Assembly: GCA_947642555.1 (NCBI GenBank)
Contig: CANRSX010000034.1
Span: forward strand, 1 to 52,949
Direction of reading: 5' to 3'
Length of the DNA: 52,949 bases
From: an uncultured Roseburia sp.
GTDB lineage: Bacteria; Bacillota; Clostridia; Lachnospirales; Lachnospiraceae
In this document: one piece after another, positions 40,530 through 49,429 of the stretch
Layout of the letters: every line of letters begins with the position of its first letter
Position numbering within the stretch: position 1 is the stretch's first letter
Made by a program: the position numbers and the translations under genes
Notes under the pieces: generated by a model
Database searches by the model: none
The model's input: the letters and a program-made list of their open reading frames with translations, nothing else
Told to the model about the DNA's origin: nothing

Positions 40530-42884
40530 ATGAACATGGCAGAGATGATGGAGCCTTCCGGGTGGATCTGGAGCAGCGAATGGACGAAGGAGGACGGGCA
40601 GCGTCCCGCCCTCCTCTGTTTTCGGAAAAAGCTGAAGCTGGAGGAAAGACAAAAGCGCATGGTGCTGCTGCTCTCGGCGGATACCCGCTACCGCTTTTAC
40701 GTGAACGGGCGGCTGGTATCCGTGGGGCCGCAGCGGGGGGATCTGATCGAGTGGTATTATGACCAGGCCGATATCGCGCCGTATCTGAAGAAAGGAATCA
40801 ATATCCTGGCGGCGGAGGTGCTCCGTTATCCCTGCGAGAGCTTAAACGGAAATTACGGTATGATCCGCACCGAAACCCCCGGCTTTTTCCTGCGGGAGGA
40901 AGGCGGTTCCCTTGTGGCGGACGACACCTTTCGTGTGAAAAAAAGAACCGGCTTTGAAATCCTGCCGGAGGCGTCCGGGTTTTCTCCGCTGCATCTTTAC
41001 GAGAAGGTACAGGGAGAGCGGGAATTTCAGGATTACCGGGATGAGACATTTGACGATGATGCCTGGGCGCCGGCCAGCGTTTATCCCTATCTTAAGGTCA
41101 GCGCACAGGCGTCGCCCGGGAACTTAAAACCGCGCACGGTTCCGGCCATGGTACAGACGGATGCCCGTTTTCAGGAGATATGCGCGGTGCGGCAGTCGCG
41201 GTACGATATAGCGGACTGGAACCGGTTTCTGTCGGGGAAGCACCCGCTTCAGATCCCGGCAGGCACGACAGAGATTATCGAGCTGACTGCCGGGGAGGAG
41301 ATGACCGGATACATCACGCTTCAGATCGCGGGCGGGGCGGGCAGCAGGATTGAGATCTTACAGTCCGAGAGCTATTACAGGGAAGTGCCGGTCCGGTACA
41401 CCAGGGGAGTCAAAGGAGACCGGACGGATGCGCGGCACGGAACCCTGGCGGGCTACACGGACACCTATCGGGCAGGGGGCTTTGGCACGACGGACGCGCC
41501 GGAGGTATATGAGCCGTTTTACTTCCGCACCTTCCGTTTTATCCGGCTGACGATCCATGCGGAAGAGACGGTGACGCTTCTTAACTTTTGCTACCGGAAG
41601 ACGGAGTATCCGCTAAAGACCGGCACGCAGGTGATGACCAGCGATCCGTCGCTGGTGCAGATCTGGGAGATGTGTGAGCGCACATTGAAGCGGTGTATGC
41701 TGGATACCTATGTGGACTGCCCCTTTTACGAGCAGCTGCAGTATGCGATGGACGCGAGAAACGAGATGCTGTTCACCTATGCCATATCCACGGACGACCG
41801 GCTGGCCAGAAGCTGTATGAACGCTTTTAAACATTCTGTCCGGAACGACGGGCTGACGGAGGCGAGCTACCCGCGTACCACAAGGGGTGTGATCCCGTCT
41901 TTTTCCATCTACTATATCGGGATGCTCTATGACCACATGATGTATTTCGGCGACCGTGCCTTTTTAAAGGATCACATGGGAGTGATGGACGGCGTGCTGC
42001 GGTTTTTTGAGAGAAATCTGGGGGAGGACGGACTGGTGGGAAAGATCGGCGGACCGCAGTTTAACATCGGGCGCTACTGGTCTTTCATCGACTGGACGCC
42101 CCAGTGGCAGGAGGACGGAGGAGTCCCGGCGGCAACCCATAAGGGATCGCTTACGATGGAAAGCCTGCTCTATCTTCTCGGCCTTCAGTATGCGGCTGCC
42201 ATCGCGGATTTCGTGGGGCGGGACGGCATGGGAAGAGAATACCGGGAGCGGGGGGAGGCCTTAAAAGCCGCGATCTGGGCGCACTGTATCGGGAAGGACG
42301 GTCTGCTGCAGGACGGGCCGGGTGTGGAGGATTACAGCGCGCACTGCCAGGTATTTGCCATCCTCACCGGTGTCGTGACGCCGGAGGAAGGGGCGCGGCT
42401 TCTTAATATCGTGCTGGGGGATAAAGAGCGGTATGCGCCCTGTTCGGTGGCGATGTCCTGGTATCTGTTCCGTGCCCTGGAGATAACCGGGCGTTATGAG
42501 AGGATGGATGCGGAGTGGGAGGTTTGGAGAAAAATGCTCCAAAATCACTGCACGACATGCGTCGAAGATCCGGTGACGTCAAGGAGCGAGTGTCATGGAT
42601 GGGGTGCGGCAGCGCTCTACGAGCTTCCGGCCGCGGTTCTCGGGGTAAAACCGGCCGCGCCGGGGTTTGAGAAAGTAAAGATCCGGCCTGCGTGCGGATA
42701 TCTGTCCTTTGCGAAGGGCGAGGTCGTCACCTGCCGGGGAAGGATCCGGGCGGAGTGGAAGAAGGATGAAGCGGGGAATCCGGAGCTTACATATTCGCTT
42801 CCGGGAGGGATGACCCTGGCGGAAGAAGAGATGCCGGAGGGAACCGGAAAGCCGGATGAAGTGACAGGAGGGAGGATGCGATGA
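40530..42884 (+). CDS. GH78-type alpha-L-rhamnosidase-like protein
   Basis: This 784-residue protein has no signal peptide. It has an N-terminal beta-sandwich (RYRFYVNGRLVSVGPQRGD) and a concanavalin-like second domain. The (alpha/alpha)6 barrel shows LDTYVDCPFYEQLQYAMDAR, NDGLTEASYPRTTRGVIPSF and HCQVFAILTGVV. A C-terminal beta domain holds ECHGWGAAALYELPAAVLGV and GFEKVKIRP. This order fits GH78, which removes alpha-L-rhamnose from glycans. The usual motif DCPxRxExxGWxGD is changed to DCPFYEQLQYAMDAR, so specificity may differ. Its stop overlaps the next start by four bases. Confidence 0.85.
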   Translation: MNMAEMMEPSGWIWSSEWTKEDGQRPALLCFRKKLKLEERQKRMVLLLSADTRYRFYVNGRLVSVGPQRGDLIEWYYDQADIAPYLKKGINILAAEVLRYPCESLNGNYGMIRTETPGFFLREEGGSLVADDTFRVKKRTGFEILPEASGFSPLHLYEKVQGEREFQDYRDETFDDDAWAPASVYPYLKVSAQASPGNLKPRTVPAMVQTDARFQEICAVRQSRYDIADWNRFLSGKHPLQIPAGTTEIIELTAGEEMTGYITLQIAGGAGSRIEILQSESYYREVPVRYTRGVKGDRTDARHGTLAGYTDTYRAGGFGTTDAPEVYEPFYFRTFRFIRLTIHAEETVTLLNFCYRKTEYPLKTGTQVMTSDPSLVQIWEMCERTLKRCMLDTYVDCPFYEQLQYAMDARNEMLFTYAISTDDRLARSCMNAFKHSVRNDGLTEASYPRTTRGVIPSFSIYYIGMLYDHMMYFGDRAFLKDHMGVMDGVLRFFERNLGEDGLVGKIGGPQFNIGRYWSFIDWTPQWQEDGGVPAATHKGSLTMESLLYLLGLQYAAAIADFVGRDGMGREYRERGEALKAAIWAHCIGKDGLLQDGPGVEDYSAHCQVFAILTGVVTPEEGARLLNIVLGDKERYAPCSVAMSWYLFRALEITGRYERMDAEWEVWRKMLQNHCTTCVEDPVTSRSECHGWGAAALYELPAAVLGVKPAAPGFEKVKIRPACGYLSFAKGEVVTCRGRIRAEWKKDEAGNPELTYSLPGGMTLAEEEMPEGTGKPDEVTGGRMR

Positions 42885-44155
42885 GCGCGCAGATGATGGG
42901 ATGGGTTTCGCTGCTGGTCTTTGTGCTTGTCATTGTCATCGGGGTGAAGCGGAAGGTGAACCTGGGAATCCTTGCGATCGCGGCGGCGTTTCTGTTCGGA
43001 TTTTTTATCCGGACGGAGGGCGGAAGTCTTTCCTGCGTGGAGCTTAAGGGAAGGCCGGTGACATCCCTGTTTCCGCTGGAGCTGTTCTGGATGATTGTGA
43101 GCGTGAGCATTCTGTTAAATATCGGAACCGTAAACGGAAGCTTTGACATCGTGATCCAGAAGCTGGTGGGCCTGGTGAAAGGGCGGCGGGCGCTGATCCC
43201 CGTCTATCTGTTTGTGATCGTCCTCGTCGGCTGCTCCCTGGGAGCCGGGACCACCGGAGCCGTGGTGCTCCTATGCACCCTGGCGGTGAATATTGCCAGG
43301 GATCAGGAGATTGATCCGGTCTTTACCTTGCTCTCTGTCCTGACCGGGGCCTCGGCAGCGGCGGGATCTCCGGTGGCCGTGATCGGAATGATCTGCAATG
43401 ACTTTTCCGTGAAGACCTGGGGGGAACAGGCGGCGCCGTACCATATGTTTCCGGGAACCGTGCTGATGTCGGTCGCTTCCTTTGCGGTGGTGTATGTCCT
43501 GTTCCGGGGCTGGCGCTTAAAGCCGTTTCCGGTGCAGCAGGAGAGGAAGGTGCAGAAGGCCGACCGAAAGCAGATCATGACCCTGTGCGGGATGGTATTG
43601 TTTCTTGTGCTGGCAATTGGCGTCGGGTTTGAGATCGGGCTGTGTGCGTTTCTGATCGCGGCCGCGCTCCTTCTTCTGGGCTGCGCGGATGAAAAACAGG
43701 TGATTGCGGAGGTGCCCTGGCAGTCGGTCCTCATGATCTGCGGCATGTGCATGCTGATCGGGGTGGTGAACCTGGCGGGGGGCATGGGGCTTCTGACGGA
43801 TTTCCTTTCGCGGTTTATGACGCCCTTTACCGTAAAGCCGCTCTATTCCCTGATCGGAAGCCTGTTGTCCATGGTATCGTCCATTACGGGTGTCGTTTTA
43901 CCGACGATGCTGCCGACGATCCCGGAAGTGGCGGCACAGACCGGTCAGAACCCCTATGCGCTGATGACGGCGCTGGCCTTTGGTGCGAATATTACATGCT
44001 CCAGTCCGGTGGGCTCCATGGGGGCCATCGCTGTGGGGATTATGAGTTCCGTGAAAGAATGGGATGCGGACCGGATTTTTAAGAGGATGCTTTTATATAC
44101 GGTGATTCTGATGGCAGTGGCGGCCGGATGTTCCGTCCTGCTGATACCAGGATAA
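42881..44155 (+). CDS. MatC-like (SLC13/ArsB superfamily) permease
   Basis: This 424-residue membrane protein has about eleven segments. The N-terminus WVSLLVFVLVIVIGVKRKVN followed by LGILAIAAAFLFGFF resembles the MatC N-terminal domain. Inner repeats with GSPVAVIGMICND and GANITCSSPVGSMGAIAVGI are typical of ion-transporter-superfamily dicarboxylate carriers. It probably moves a carboxylate by ion coupling. Finding it inside an ABC-sugar operon is unusual. It may import or release an organic acid freed from the glycan, such as a lactyl, pyruvyl or uronate group; that is a guess. Confidence 0.75.
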   Translation: MSAQMMGWVSLLVFVLVIVIGVKRKVNLGILAIAAAFLFGFFIRTEGGSLSCVELKGRPVTSLFPLELFWMIVSVSILLNIGTVNGSFDIVIQKLVGLVKGRRALIPVYLFVIVLVGCSLGAGTTGAVVLLCTLAVNIARDQEIDPVFTLLSVLTGASAAAGSPVAVIGMICNDFSVKTWGEQAAPYHMFPGTVLMSVASFAVVYVLFRGWRLKPFPVQQERKVQKADRKQIMTLCGMVLFLVLAIGVGFEIGLCAFLIAAALLLLGCADEKQVIAEVPWQSVLMICGMCMLIGVVNLAGGMGLLTDFLSRFMTPFTVKPLYSLIGSLLSMVSSITGVVLPTMLPTIPEVAAQTGQNPYALMTALAFGANITCSSPVGSMGAIAVGIMSSVKEWDADRIFKRMLLYTVILMAVAAGCSVLLIPG

Positions 44156-44179
44156 AGGAATCGGTTAGGAGGCGATGTT

Positions 44180-45112
44180 GTGAGAGAGAAAAAGAAGAAA
44201 ATGAGCGTAAAGATGATGATGAAAAGAGAGTGGCCTTTTTATGTGATGCTGCTCCCGTCACTGATCCTGATGGCGGTGTTTGCGTATCTGCCCATGGCCG
44301 GAATCGTGATGGCGTTTCAGGATTTTGTGCCTTCCGGTGGGATCAGAGGATTTTTTACCTCGCGCTGGGTGGGCCTGGATCATTTTAAATATATTTTCGG
44401 CCTGGCGGATTTTCGGACGGTGCTGGGAAATACCCTGATCATCGCCGTGGCGAAAATCATCGCGGGTATACTGGTGCCGCTGGTCCTGGCGCTGCTGTTA
44501 AACGAGATCAGAAATGTTGTGTTTAAGAAGCTGACGCAGACGCTGGTGTATATCCCCTATTTCCTCTCCTGGGTCATCCTCGGAGGAATTCTGATCGATG
44601 TGCTCTCGCCCACCGGAGGAATCCTGAACCGGGCGCTGGGGGCCTTCGGGATGGAGCCCGTGTATTTTCTGGGAAATCCGGACACGATCCGGCCGGTACT
44701 TGTCATATCGGATGTGTGGAAGGGCTGCGGCTACAACATGGTCATCTTCCTCGCGGCGTTAACCGGGATCGATCAGAGCCAGTATGAGGCCGCGAAGGTG
44801 GACGGAGCCGGTTACATTCAGCAGATGCTGCACATCACTCTGCCGGGTATCCTGCCGCAGGTGGTGCTGGTGACGGTGCTGGGGCTCGGAAATATTTTAA
44901 ACGCGGGATTTGACCAGGTGTTTAATCTCTACAGCCCCATCGTCTATGAGAAGGCGGATATTATTGACACCTTTGTCTATCGGCTCGGTATGGTGAATCT
45001 GCAGTACAGTATTTCTACAGCGGTAGGACTTTTTAAATCGGTGATTTCCTTTGTGCTGATTACAACCTCATTCGGACTGGCAAAGAAATTTGCAAATTAC
45101 AGGATCTTTTAA
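44180..45112 (+). CDS. ABC importer permease, LplB/YteP type
   Basis: This 310-residue carbohydrate importer subunit has six membrane segments and the EAA motif YEAAKVDGAGYIQQMLHITLP for docking the ATPase. The start is GTG 44180 behind AGGAGG. It belongs to the CUT1 group that works with family-1 lipoprotein binders. It is partnered by the next gene. No ATPase gene is present, as in most such operons, where a shared MsmX-like ATPase is used. Confidence 0.93.
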   Translation: MREKKKKMSVKMMMKREWPFYVMLLPSLILMAVFAYLPMAGIVMAFQDFVPSGGIRGFFTSRWVGLDHFKYIFGLADFRTVLGNTLIIAVAKIIAGILVPLVLALLLNEIRNVVFKKLTQTLVYIPYFLSWVILGGILIDVLSPTGGILNRALGAFGMEPVYFLGNPDTIRPVLVISDVWKGCGYNMVIFLAALTGIDQSQYEAAKVDGAGYIQQMLHITLPGILPQVVLVTVLGLGNILNAGFDQVFNLYSPIVYEKADIIDTFVYRLGMVNLQYSISTAVGLFKSVISFVLITTSFGLAKKFANYRIF

Positions 45113-45126
45113 AAGGCGGTGAAACG

Positions 45127-46011
45127 ATGAAACTGAAAACCTCATTATCGAGAAAAATTTTTCTGGCTGCTGATTACATCATACTTGCGCTGGCGGTGTG
45201 TCTGTCTCTGTTTCCGCTGATCCATATCCTGGCGCTTTCCTTCAGCTCCGCGGCAGCGGCGGCAGCCGGCCGTGTCAGCATATTTCCGGTGGACGTTACG
45301 CTGGACGCATACAAATATATTCTGGGGAAAGCGGAATTTTTCCGGGCCTTCGGGATCTCGCTTCTTCGGGTGGCGCTGGGTACGGCGATCAGCCTGTCCC
45401 TTACCATTTTAAGCGCCTATGCCATGTCGCAGCCGGACCGGAATTTTCACGCGAGAAAATATTTCGTGTGGGTCTTTCTGATCACCATGGTATTTTCCGG
45501 CGGCATGATCCCGCTGTTTGTGGTGATTAAGGCGGTGGGCATCTATAATTCCATCTGGGCCCTGGTGCTCCCGGGAGCGGTATCGGCGTTTAACGTGGTT
45601 CTGATGCTGAATTTTTTCCGGGGTCTCCCCTATGCGCTGACGGAATCCGCGTTAATCGACGGGGCGAACCATTTTCAGATCATGGCGAGGATTGTGGTGC
45701 CGATCTCCAAACCGTCCCTTGCGACCGTCGGGCTGTTTACGATTGTCATGCACTGGAACAGCTGGTTTGACGGGATGATCTATATGAGCGACACGTCGAA
45801 ATACCCGCTGCAGACCTATCTGCGGAATGTGATCAATTCGGTGGATGTGGCGAAGATGGATCTGACCATGGCCAGCGCCATGAATACGCTCTCGCAGAGA
45901 ACCGTGACGGCGGCGCAGATTTTTATCGCGATCATTCCGATCCTGCTGGTTTATCCGGCGCTGCAGAAATATTTTATCACAGGTATGACCCTTGGAAGCG
46001 TCAAGGAATAA
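45127..46011 (+). CDS. ABC importer permease, YtcP/LplC type
   Basis: This 294-residue second permease of the carbohydrate importer has six membrane segments and the EAA motif ESALIDGANHFQIMARIVVP. N-terminal SRKIFLAADYIILALAVCLS and C-terminal LVYPALQKYFITGMTLGSVK are characteristic of the YtcP group. It lies 14 bases behind the first permease with the AAGGCGGTG ribosome site between them. Confidence 0.94.
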   Translation: MKLKTSLSRKIFLAADYIILALAVCLSLFPLIHILALSFSSAAAAAAGRVSIFPVDVTLDAYKYILGKAEFFRAFGISLLRVALGTAISLSLTILSAYAMSQPDRNFHARKYFVWVFLITMVFSGGMIPLFVVIKAVGIYNSIWALVLPGAVSAFNVVLMLNFFRGLPYALTESALIDGANHFQIMARIVVPISKPSLATVGLFTIVMHWNSWFDGMIYMSDTSKYPLQTYLRNVINSVDVAKMDLTMASAMNTLSQRTVTAAQIFIAIIPILLVYPALQKYFITGMTLGSVKE

Positions 46012-46021
46012 AGGAGGGACG

Positions 46022-47221
46022 ATGATGACAGCATTGGGAATTATGGCGTATCCGGATTTAAGCCCCATGGAGCAGATCCGGGATTATATGAAGCTGGCGT
46101 CCTCTTACGGATGCTCCAGAGTGGTGTCGAGCATGCTCTCGGCGGAGGGGACAAAGCAAAAGGTCGTCGATTATTTTCGACGGTTTATCGATCAGGCCCA
46201 CGAATACGGCCTGACGGTGTCGCTGGATGTGAATACCGGCTTTCTGAAAAAGCTGGACCAGTCCTATGACGATATCTCCCTGTTTCACGACATCGGCTGT
46301 GACACCATCCGCCTGGACGGCTCCTACGGGGCGGAGCATGACCTGGTGATGATCCATAATCCCTACGGGATTCGGATCGAAATGAACGCCTCATCCAAAA
46401 GGGTGGAGGAGGAGCTTGCCTATTTTAAAGAGCACGGCGTGGCGCCGGGACAGATTCAGCTGTGCCACAACGCCTATCCGCAGCGGTATACCGGGCTGAA
46501 ATGGAAGGATTTCCTGGAAAAAAATGAGCGGCTGAAATCATACGGACACCGGATCGCGGCATTTTTAAGCTCGAATGTCCGGCCCTCCGTGAGCCTCTGG
46601 GGGGCGGATGACGGACTGCCCACGGTGGAGCGGCTGCGGGATCTGCCCATTGACCTTCAGATGAGGATTCTGCTCGCGACAGATATGGTTGACGATGTGG
46701 TGATCGGAAACTGCTTTGCCTCCGAGGCGGAATTTGAGTCCCTGGCGGAGATGTTAAAGCCGCAGAAGCCGATGGAGGACTCGCCGGTCTATGCCTTTAT
46801 CCGGGCCTACGGGCCGGTGGAGCCGGAATTCGGCCCGTGCAGAAGGCTGAAGGTGATCCTGGATGAGGAGATCACGCCGGCGGAGAAGAAAAATCTGCTG
46901 GAGCTGGTACCGCAGATGGATAACGGCGATTCCTCCGAGTGGATCTGGAGATCCCGGTGCGGAAGACATGTCAATAAAGACTGTCCGATCCCGCCGCGGG
47001 AGACGGAGGGGGACTTTTTCCCGGCGGGCACCGTGGTGATCGTAAACGACCGCTATCCGCATTATTCGGGGGAACTGCAGATCGTGCGGCAGCCGATTAT
47101 AAACGATGGAAAGCGGAACCGGATTGCAAGGCTGGCGCCGGGGGAAGAGCTGATGCTGGAGCTGATTCAGGCGAATGATGTGGTGGAATTTTATGAGTAC
47201 AAAACAACTTCTGACATTTGA
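46022..47221 (+). CDS. MupG-like (DUF871) phospho-glycosidase
   Basis: This 399-residue protein has an N-terminal TIM-barrel (LGIMAYPDLSPMEQIRDYMK, DVNTGFLKKL, CDTIRLDGSYGAEHDLVMIH, LCHNAYPQRYTGLKW). The smaller C-terminal domain has FFPAGTVVIVNDRYPHYSGE. The best-known member, MupG of Staphylococcus aureus, splits MurNAc-6-phosphate-GlcNAc during peptidoglycan recycling. Here the usual PTS importer and the MurQ etherase are absent, and a ROK kinase and NagA follow. The substrate is therefore probably a 6-phosphorylated amino-sugar disaccharide made inside the cell. The start at ATG 46022 follows AAGGAGG. Confidence 0.83.
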   Translation: MMTALGIMAYPDLSPMEQIRDYMKLASSYGCSRVVSSMLSAEGTKQKVVDYFRRFIDQAHEYGLTVSLDVNTGFLKKLDQSYDDISLFHDIGCDTIRLDGSYGAEHDLVMIHNPYGIRIEMNASSKRVEEELAYFKEHGVAPGQIQLCHNAYPQRYTGLKWKDFLEKNERLKSYGHRIAAFLSSNVRPSVSLWGADDGLPTVERLRDLPIDLQMRILLATDMVDDVVIGNCFASEAEFESLAEMLKPQKPMEDSPVYAFIRAYGPVEPEFGPCRRLKVILDEEITPAEKKNLLELVPQMDNGDSSEWIWRSRCGRHVNKDCPIPPRETEGDFFPAGTVVIVNDRYPHYSGELQIVRQPIINDGKRNRIARLAPGEELMLELIQANDVVEFYEYKTTSDI

Positions 47222-48167
47222 TTTTGGCGGCACGTTTGTAAAATATGGCGTTGTGGATCAGGAAGGAAAGGTGTCGGACTGGGGACGGCGGGACGCGCCG
47301 CTTGGCAGCGCGGATGCGGTGTGCGGGCTGATTACCGGGGTTTTTTCCAAATACCGGGAACACGTGGACGGGGTGGCGGTCTCGATACCGGGGATCGTCA
47401 ACAGCGATACCGGGGAGCTGTATTTTGCGGGGGCTTATACGCCCGTGCTGGCAGGGAAAAATATGGTGCAGCTGCTCCGTCATCTCCCGGTCAGAATCGC
47501 AGTGGAAAACGACGGGAAGGCGGCTGCGCTGGCGGAGCTCTGGAAAGGAAGTCTTACGGATGTAGAAAACGGGGCGGTGCTGGTCTTAGGATCCGCGCTG
47601 GCAGGCGGGATTATCGTAAATGGGAAGCTGTGTAAGGGCGCTCATTTTTCCGCCGGCGAATTCAGCCTTCTGACCATGCGTTCGGACACCTATGACAGAG
47701 AGACAACGGCGGGGAAAATGGCAGGCACCAGCGCGCTGCTCTCACGTGTGGCGGCGGCAAAGGGGATGAGCCCTTCCCTGTTCGAGATCGCGGGGGTAAA
47801 AAGGAGCGCAGAGCCGGGGCCGGCGAGGTATACCGGGAAAGATATATTCCGCTGGATGGACGAGGGGGATACCGTGGTCCGCCAGGTTTATCGGGAATGG
47901 CTGAGGGATCTTGTCCATCTGCTGTTCAATCTGAAAATGACGCTGGACCCGGAGCGGATCGCCATCGGCGGCGGCATTTCCGCGAATGACAGATTCTTAA
48001 ACGATCTGCGGGAAGAGTATGAAAATACCAGGCATCTGACATACGGGTGCAGCTTTCTGCAGGCAGAGCTTGTGCGGTGCAGATTCGGCTCCGACGCGAA
48101 CCTGGTCGGGGCCGCGTACCACTGGTTTCTGCGGTATGGAACGCGGCAGGAAAGGACTGTAAAATGA
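47193..48167 (+). CDS. ROK-family sugar kinase
   Basis: This 324-residue kinase has the ATP-binding start LLTFDFGGTFVKYG and the catalytic Asp107 in VENDGKAAALAELW. It then reads LGSALAGGIIVNGKLCKGAH and FSAGEF. The zinc-binding CxCGxxGC motif of classic ROK glucokinases and repressors is missing. That is also true of the beta-glucoside kinase (BglK) branch, which phosphorylates the non-reducing end of disaccharides. ATG 47193 lies inside the end of the MupG-like gene (29-base overlap), and its stop overlaps nagA by four bases. This tight coupling favours a joint pathway. Confidence 0.85.
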   Translation: MSTKQLLTFDFGGTFVKYGVVDQEGKVSDWGRRDAPLGSADAVCGLITGVFSKYREHVDGVAVSIPGIVNSDTGELYFAGAYTPVLAGKNMVQLLRHLPVRIAVENDGKAAALAELWKGSLTDVENGAVLVLGSALAGGIIVNGKLCKGAHFSAGEFSLLTMRSDTYDRETTAGKMAGTSALLSRVAAAKGMSPSLFEIAGVKRSAEPGPARYTGKDIFRWMDEGDTVVRQVYREWLRDLVHLLFNLKMTLDPERIAIGGGISANDRFLNDLREEYENTRHLTYGCSFLQAELVRCRFGSDANLVGAAYHWFLRYGTRQERTVK

Positions 48168-49330
48168 AGACGATCATCTATCATGTGACCATTTATCCGG
48201 ATGAATTTACATGTGTAAAAAACGGCGGGCTTCTGTGTGAGAACGGGAAGGTGGCTGCGGTGCTGCCGGAGGCAGACGTGGCGGGCGCGCTGGCGTACGC
48301 GGATGAGGCTGTGGACGGGGGCGGCAGAGATCTGCTTCCCGGGTTTATCGACGTGCACTGCCACGGCGCGTACGGGTATGATTTTTTAAAGGAGCCAGAG
48401 CAGTGTGTCGCGGCCTTTGAGAAAAATGCGCCAAAGGAGGGCTGCACGGCCTACCTGGCGTCCCTTGCCCCGGACACGCAGGAGCATCTGGTTCGCGCCA
48501 TGGAACAATACCGGGATCTCTCCGCGGGAAAGGGGGCGGAGTGTCTGGGCGTCCACATGGAGGGCTGCCATGTTTCCCCGGACTATCCCGGCGCCATGCG
48601 AAAAGAGTGCATCACACCGCCGGATCTGTGCGGTTTTAAGGAGCTGATCGATGCCAGCGGCGGCCGTATCCGGCAGGTGACCATCGCGCCGGAACGGGAG
48701 GGGGCTATGGAGCTGATCCGCTACGGCGCGTCACATCATATCTCCATGATGCTGGGACATTCCGCAGCGGATCCTGGCGTGGCGCACACCGCTGTGCTAA
48801 ACGGGGCAAAGGGCCTGACCCATATGTACAATGCCATGGGCCAGCACGAACACCGGCAGCCGGGGCTTGTGACGGCGGGCTTTTTGTATGACAGCCTGCT
48901 CTGCGAGCTGATCGCCGACGGATTTCACGTGGCGCCCGCCGTGGTTGCCGCCACCTATAAGCTGCTGGGGGATCGGATCGTGCTGATCACGGATTCCACG
49001 ATGCTGCGGGGAATGCCGGACGGAACCTATGAATTTATGGGATATCAGGTCCAAAAGGACGGAATCAGCGCGCGCATCGAAAACACAGGCACGATCGCCG
49101 GGAGCGTGGTGGGGATGTGCGATGTCGTAAAGACATTTTCTGAGATCACGGGCTGCTCCCTGAATGAGATCGTGCGCGCGGCCTCCGTAAATCCGGCTGT
49201 GATTGCAGGCTGCCAGGACAGAAAGGGCAGGCTGCGCCCCGGGTATGACGCGGATATGGTGCTCCTGGATGCGGAGAGAAATGTTGTGATGACGTGGGCT
49301 GGCGGAGAGCGTTTTGGATTTTGGAAATGA
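48164..49330 (+). CDS. nagA: N-acetylglucosamine-6-phosphate deacetylase
   Basis: This 388-residue amidohydrolase turns GlcNAc-6-phosphate into glucosamine-6-phosphate and acetate. Metal and catalytic sites are FIDVHCHGAYGYDF (His65, His67), HMEGCHVSP with Glu133, GHSAAD, THMYNAM and the catalytic Asp in ITDSTML. The length is normal. The start at ATG 48164 overlaps the kinase stop. Its presence shows that the pathway of this operon yields an N-acetylated amino-sugar 6-phosphate. NagB is not in the window. Confidence 0.93.
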   Translation: MKTIIYHVTIYPDEFTCVKNGGLLCENGKVAAVLPEADVAGALAYADEAVDGGGRDLLPGFIDVHCHGAYGYDFLKEPEQCVAAFEKNAPKEGCTAYLASLAPDTQEHLVRAMEQYRDLSAGKGAECLGVHMEGCHVSPDYPGAMRKECITPPDLCGFKELIDASGGRIRQVTIAPEREGAMELIRYGASHHISMMLGHSAADPGVAHTAVLNGAKGLTHMYNAMGQHEHRQPGLVTAGFLYDSLLCELIADGFHVAPAVVAATYKLLGDRIVLITDSTMLRGMPDGTYEFMGYQVQKDGISARIENTGTIAGSVVGMCDVVKTFSEITGCSLNEIVRAASVNPAVIAGCQDRKGRLRPGYDADMVLLDAERNVVMTWAGGERFGFWK

Positions 49331-49351
49331 GGGATATGGTTTTAATTTGAA

Positions 49352-49409
49352 TTGTACATGCATAAGGGTTTATGGTATACTGAATATACATAAATCCTTA
49401 TGTTTTTTT
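49352..49409 (+). terminator. Terminator after nagA, overlapping a promoter
   Basis: CATAAGGGTTTATG (49361-49374) pairs with CATAAATCCTTATG (49389-49402), with one wobble, followed by seven T. A promoter-like pair TTGTAC (49352-49357) and TATACT (49376-49381), 18-base spacer, lies across the same bases. It could drive the next gene. Confidence 0.7.
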
Positions 49410-49429
49410 GTGTGGGGGAGGATTGCCGG

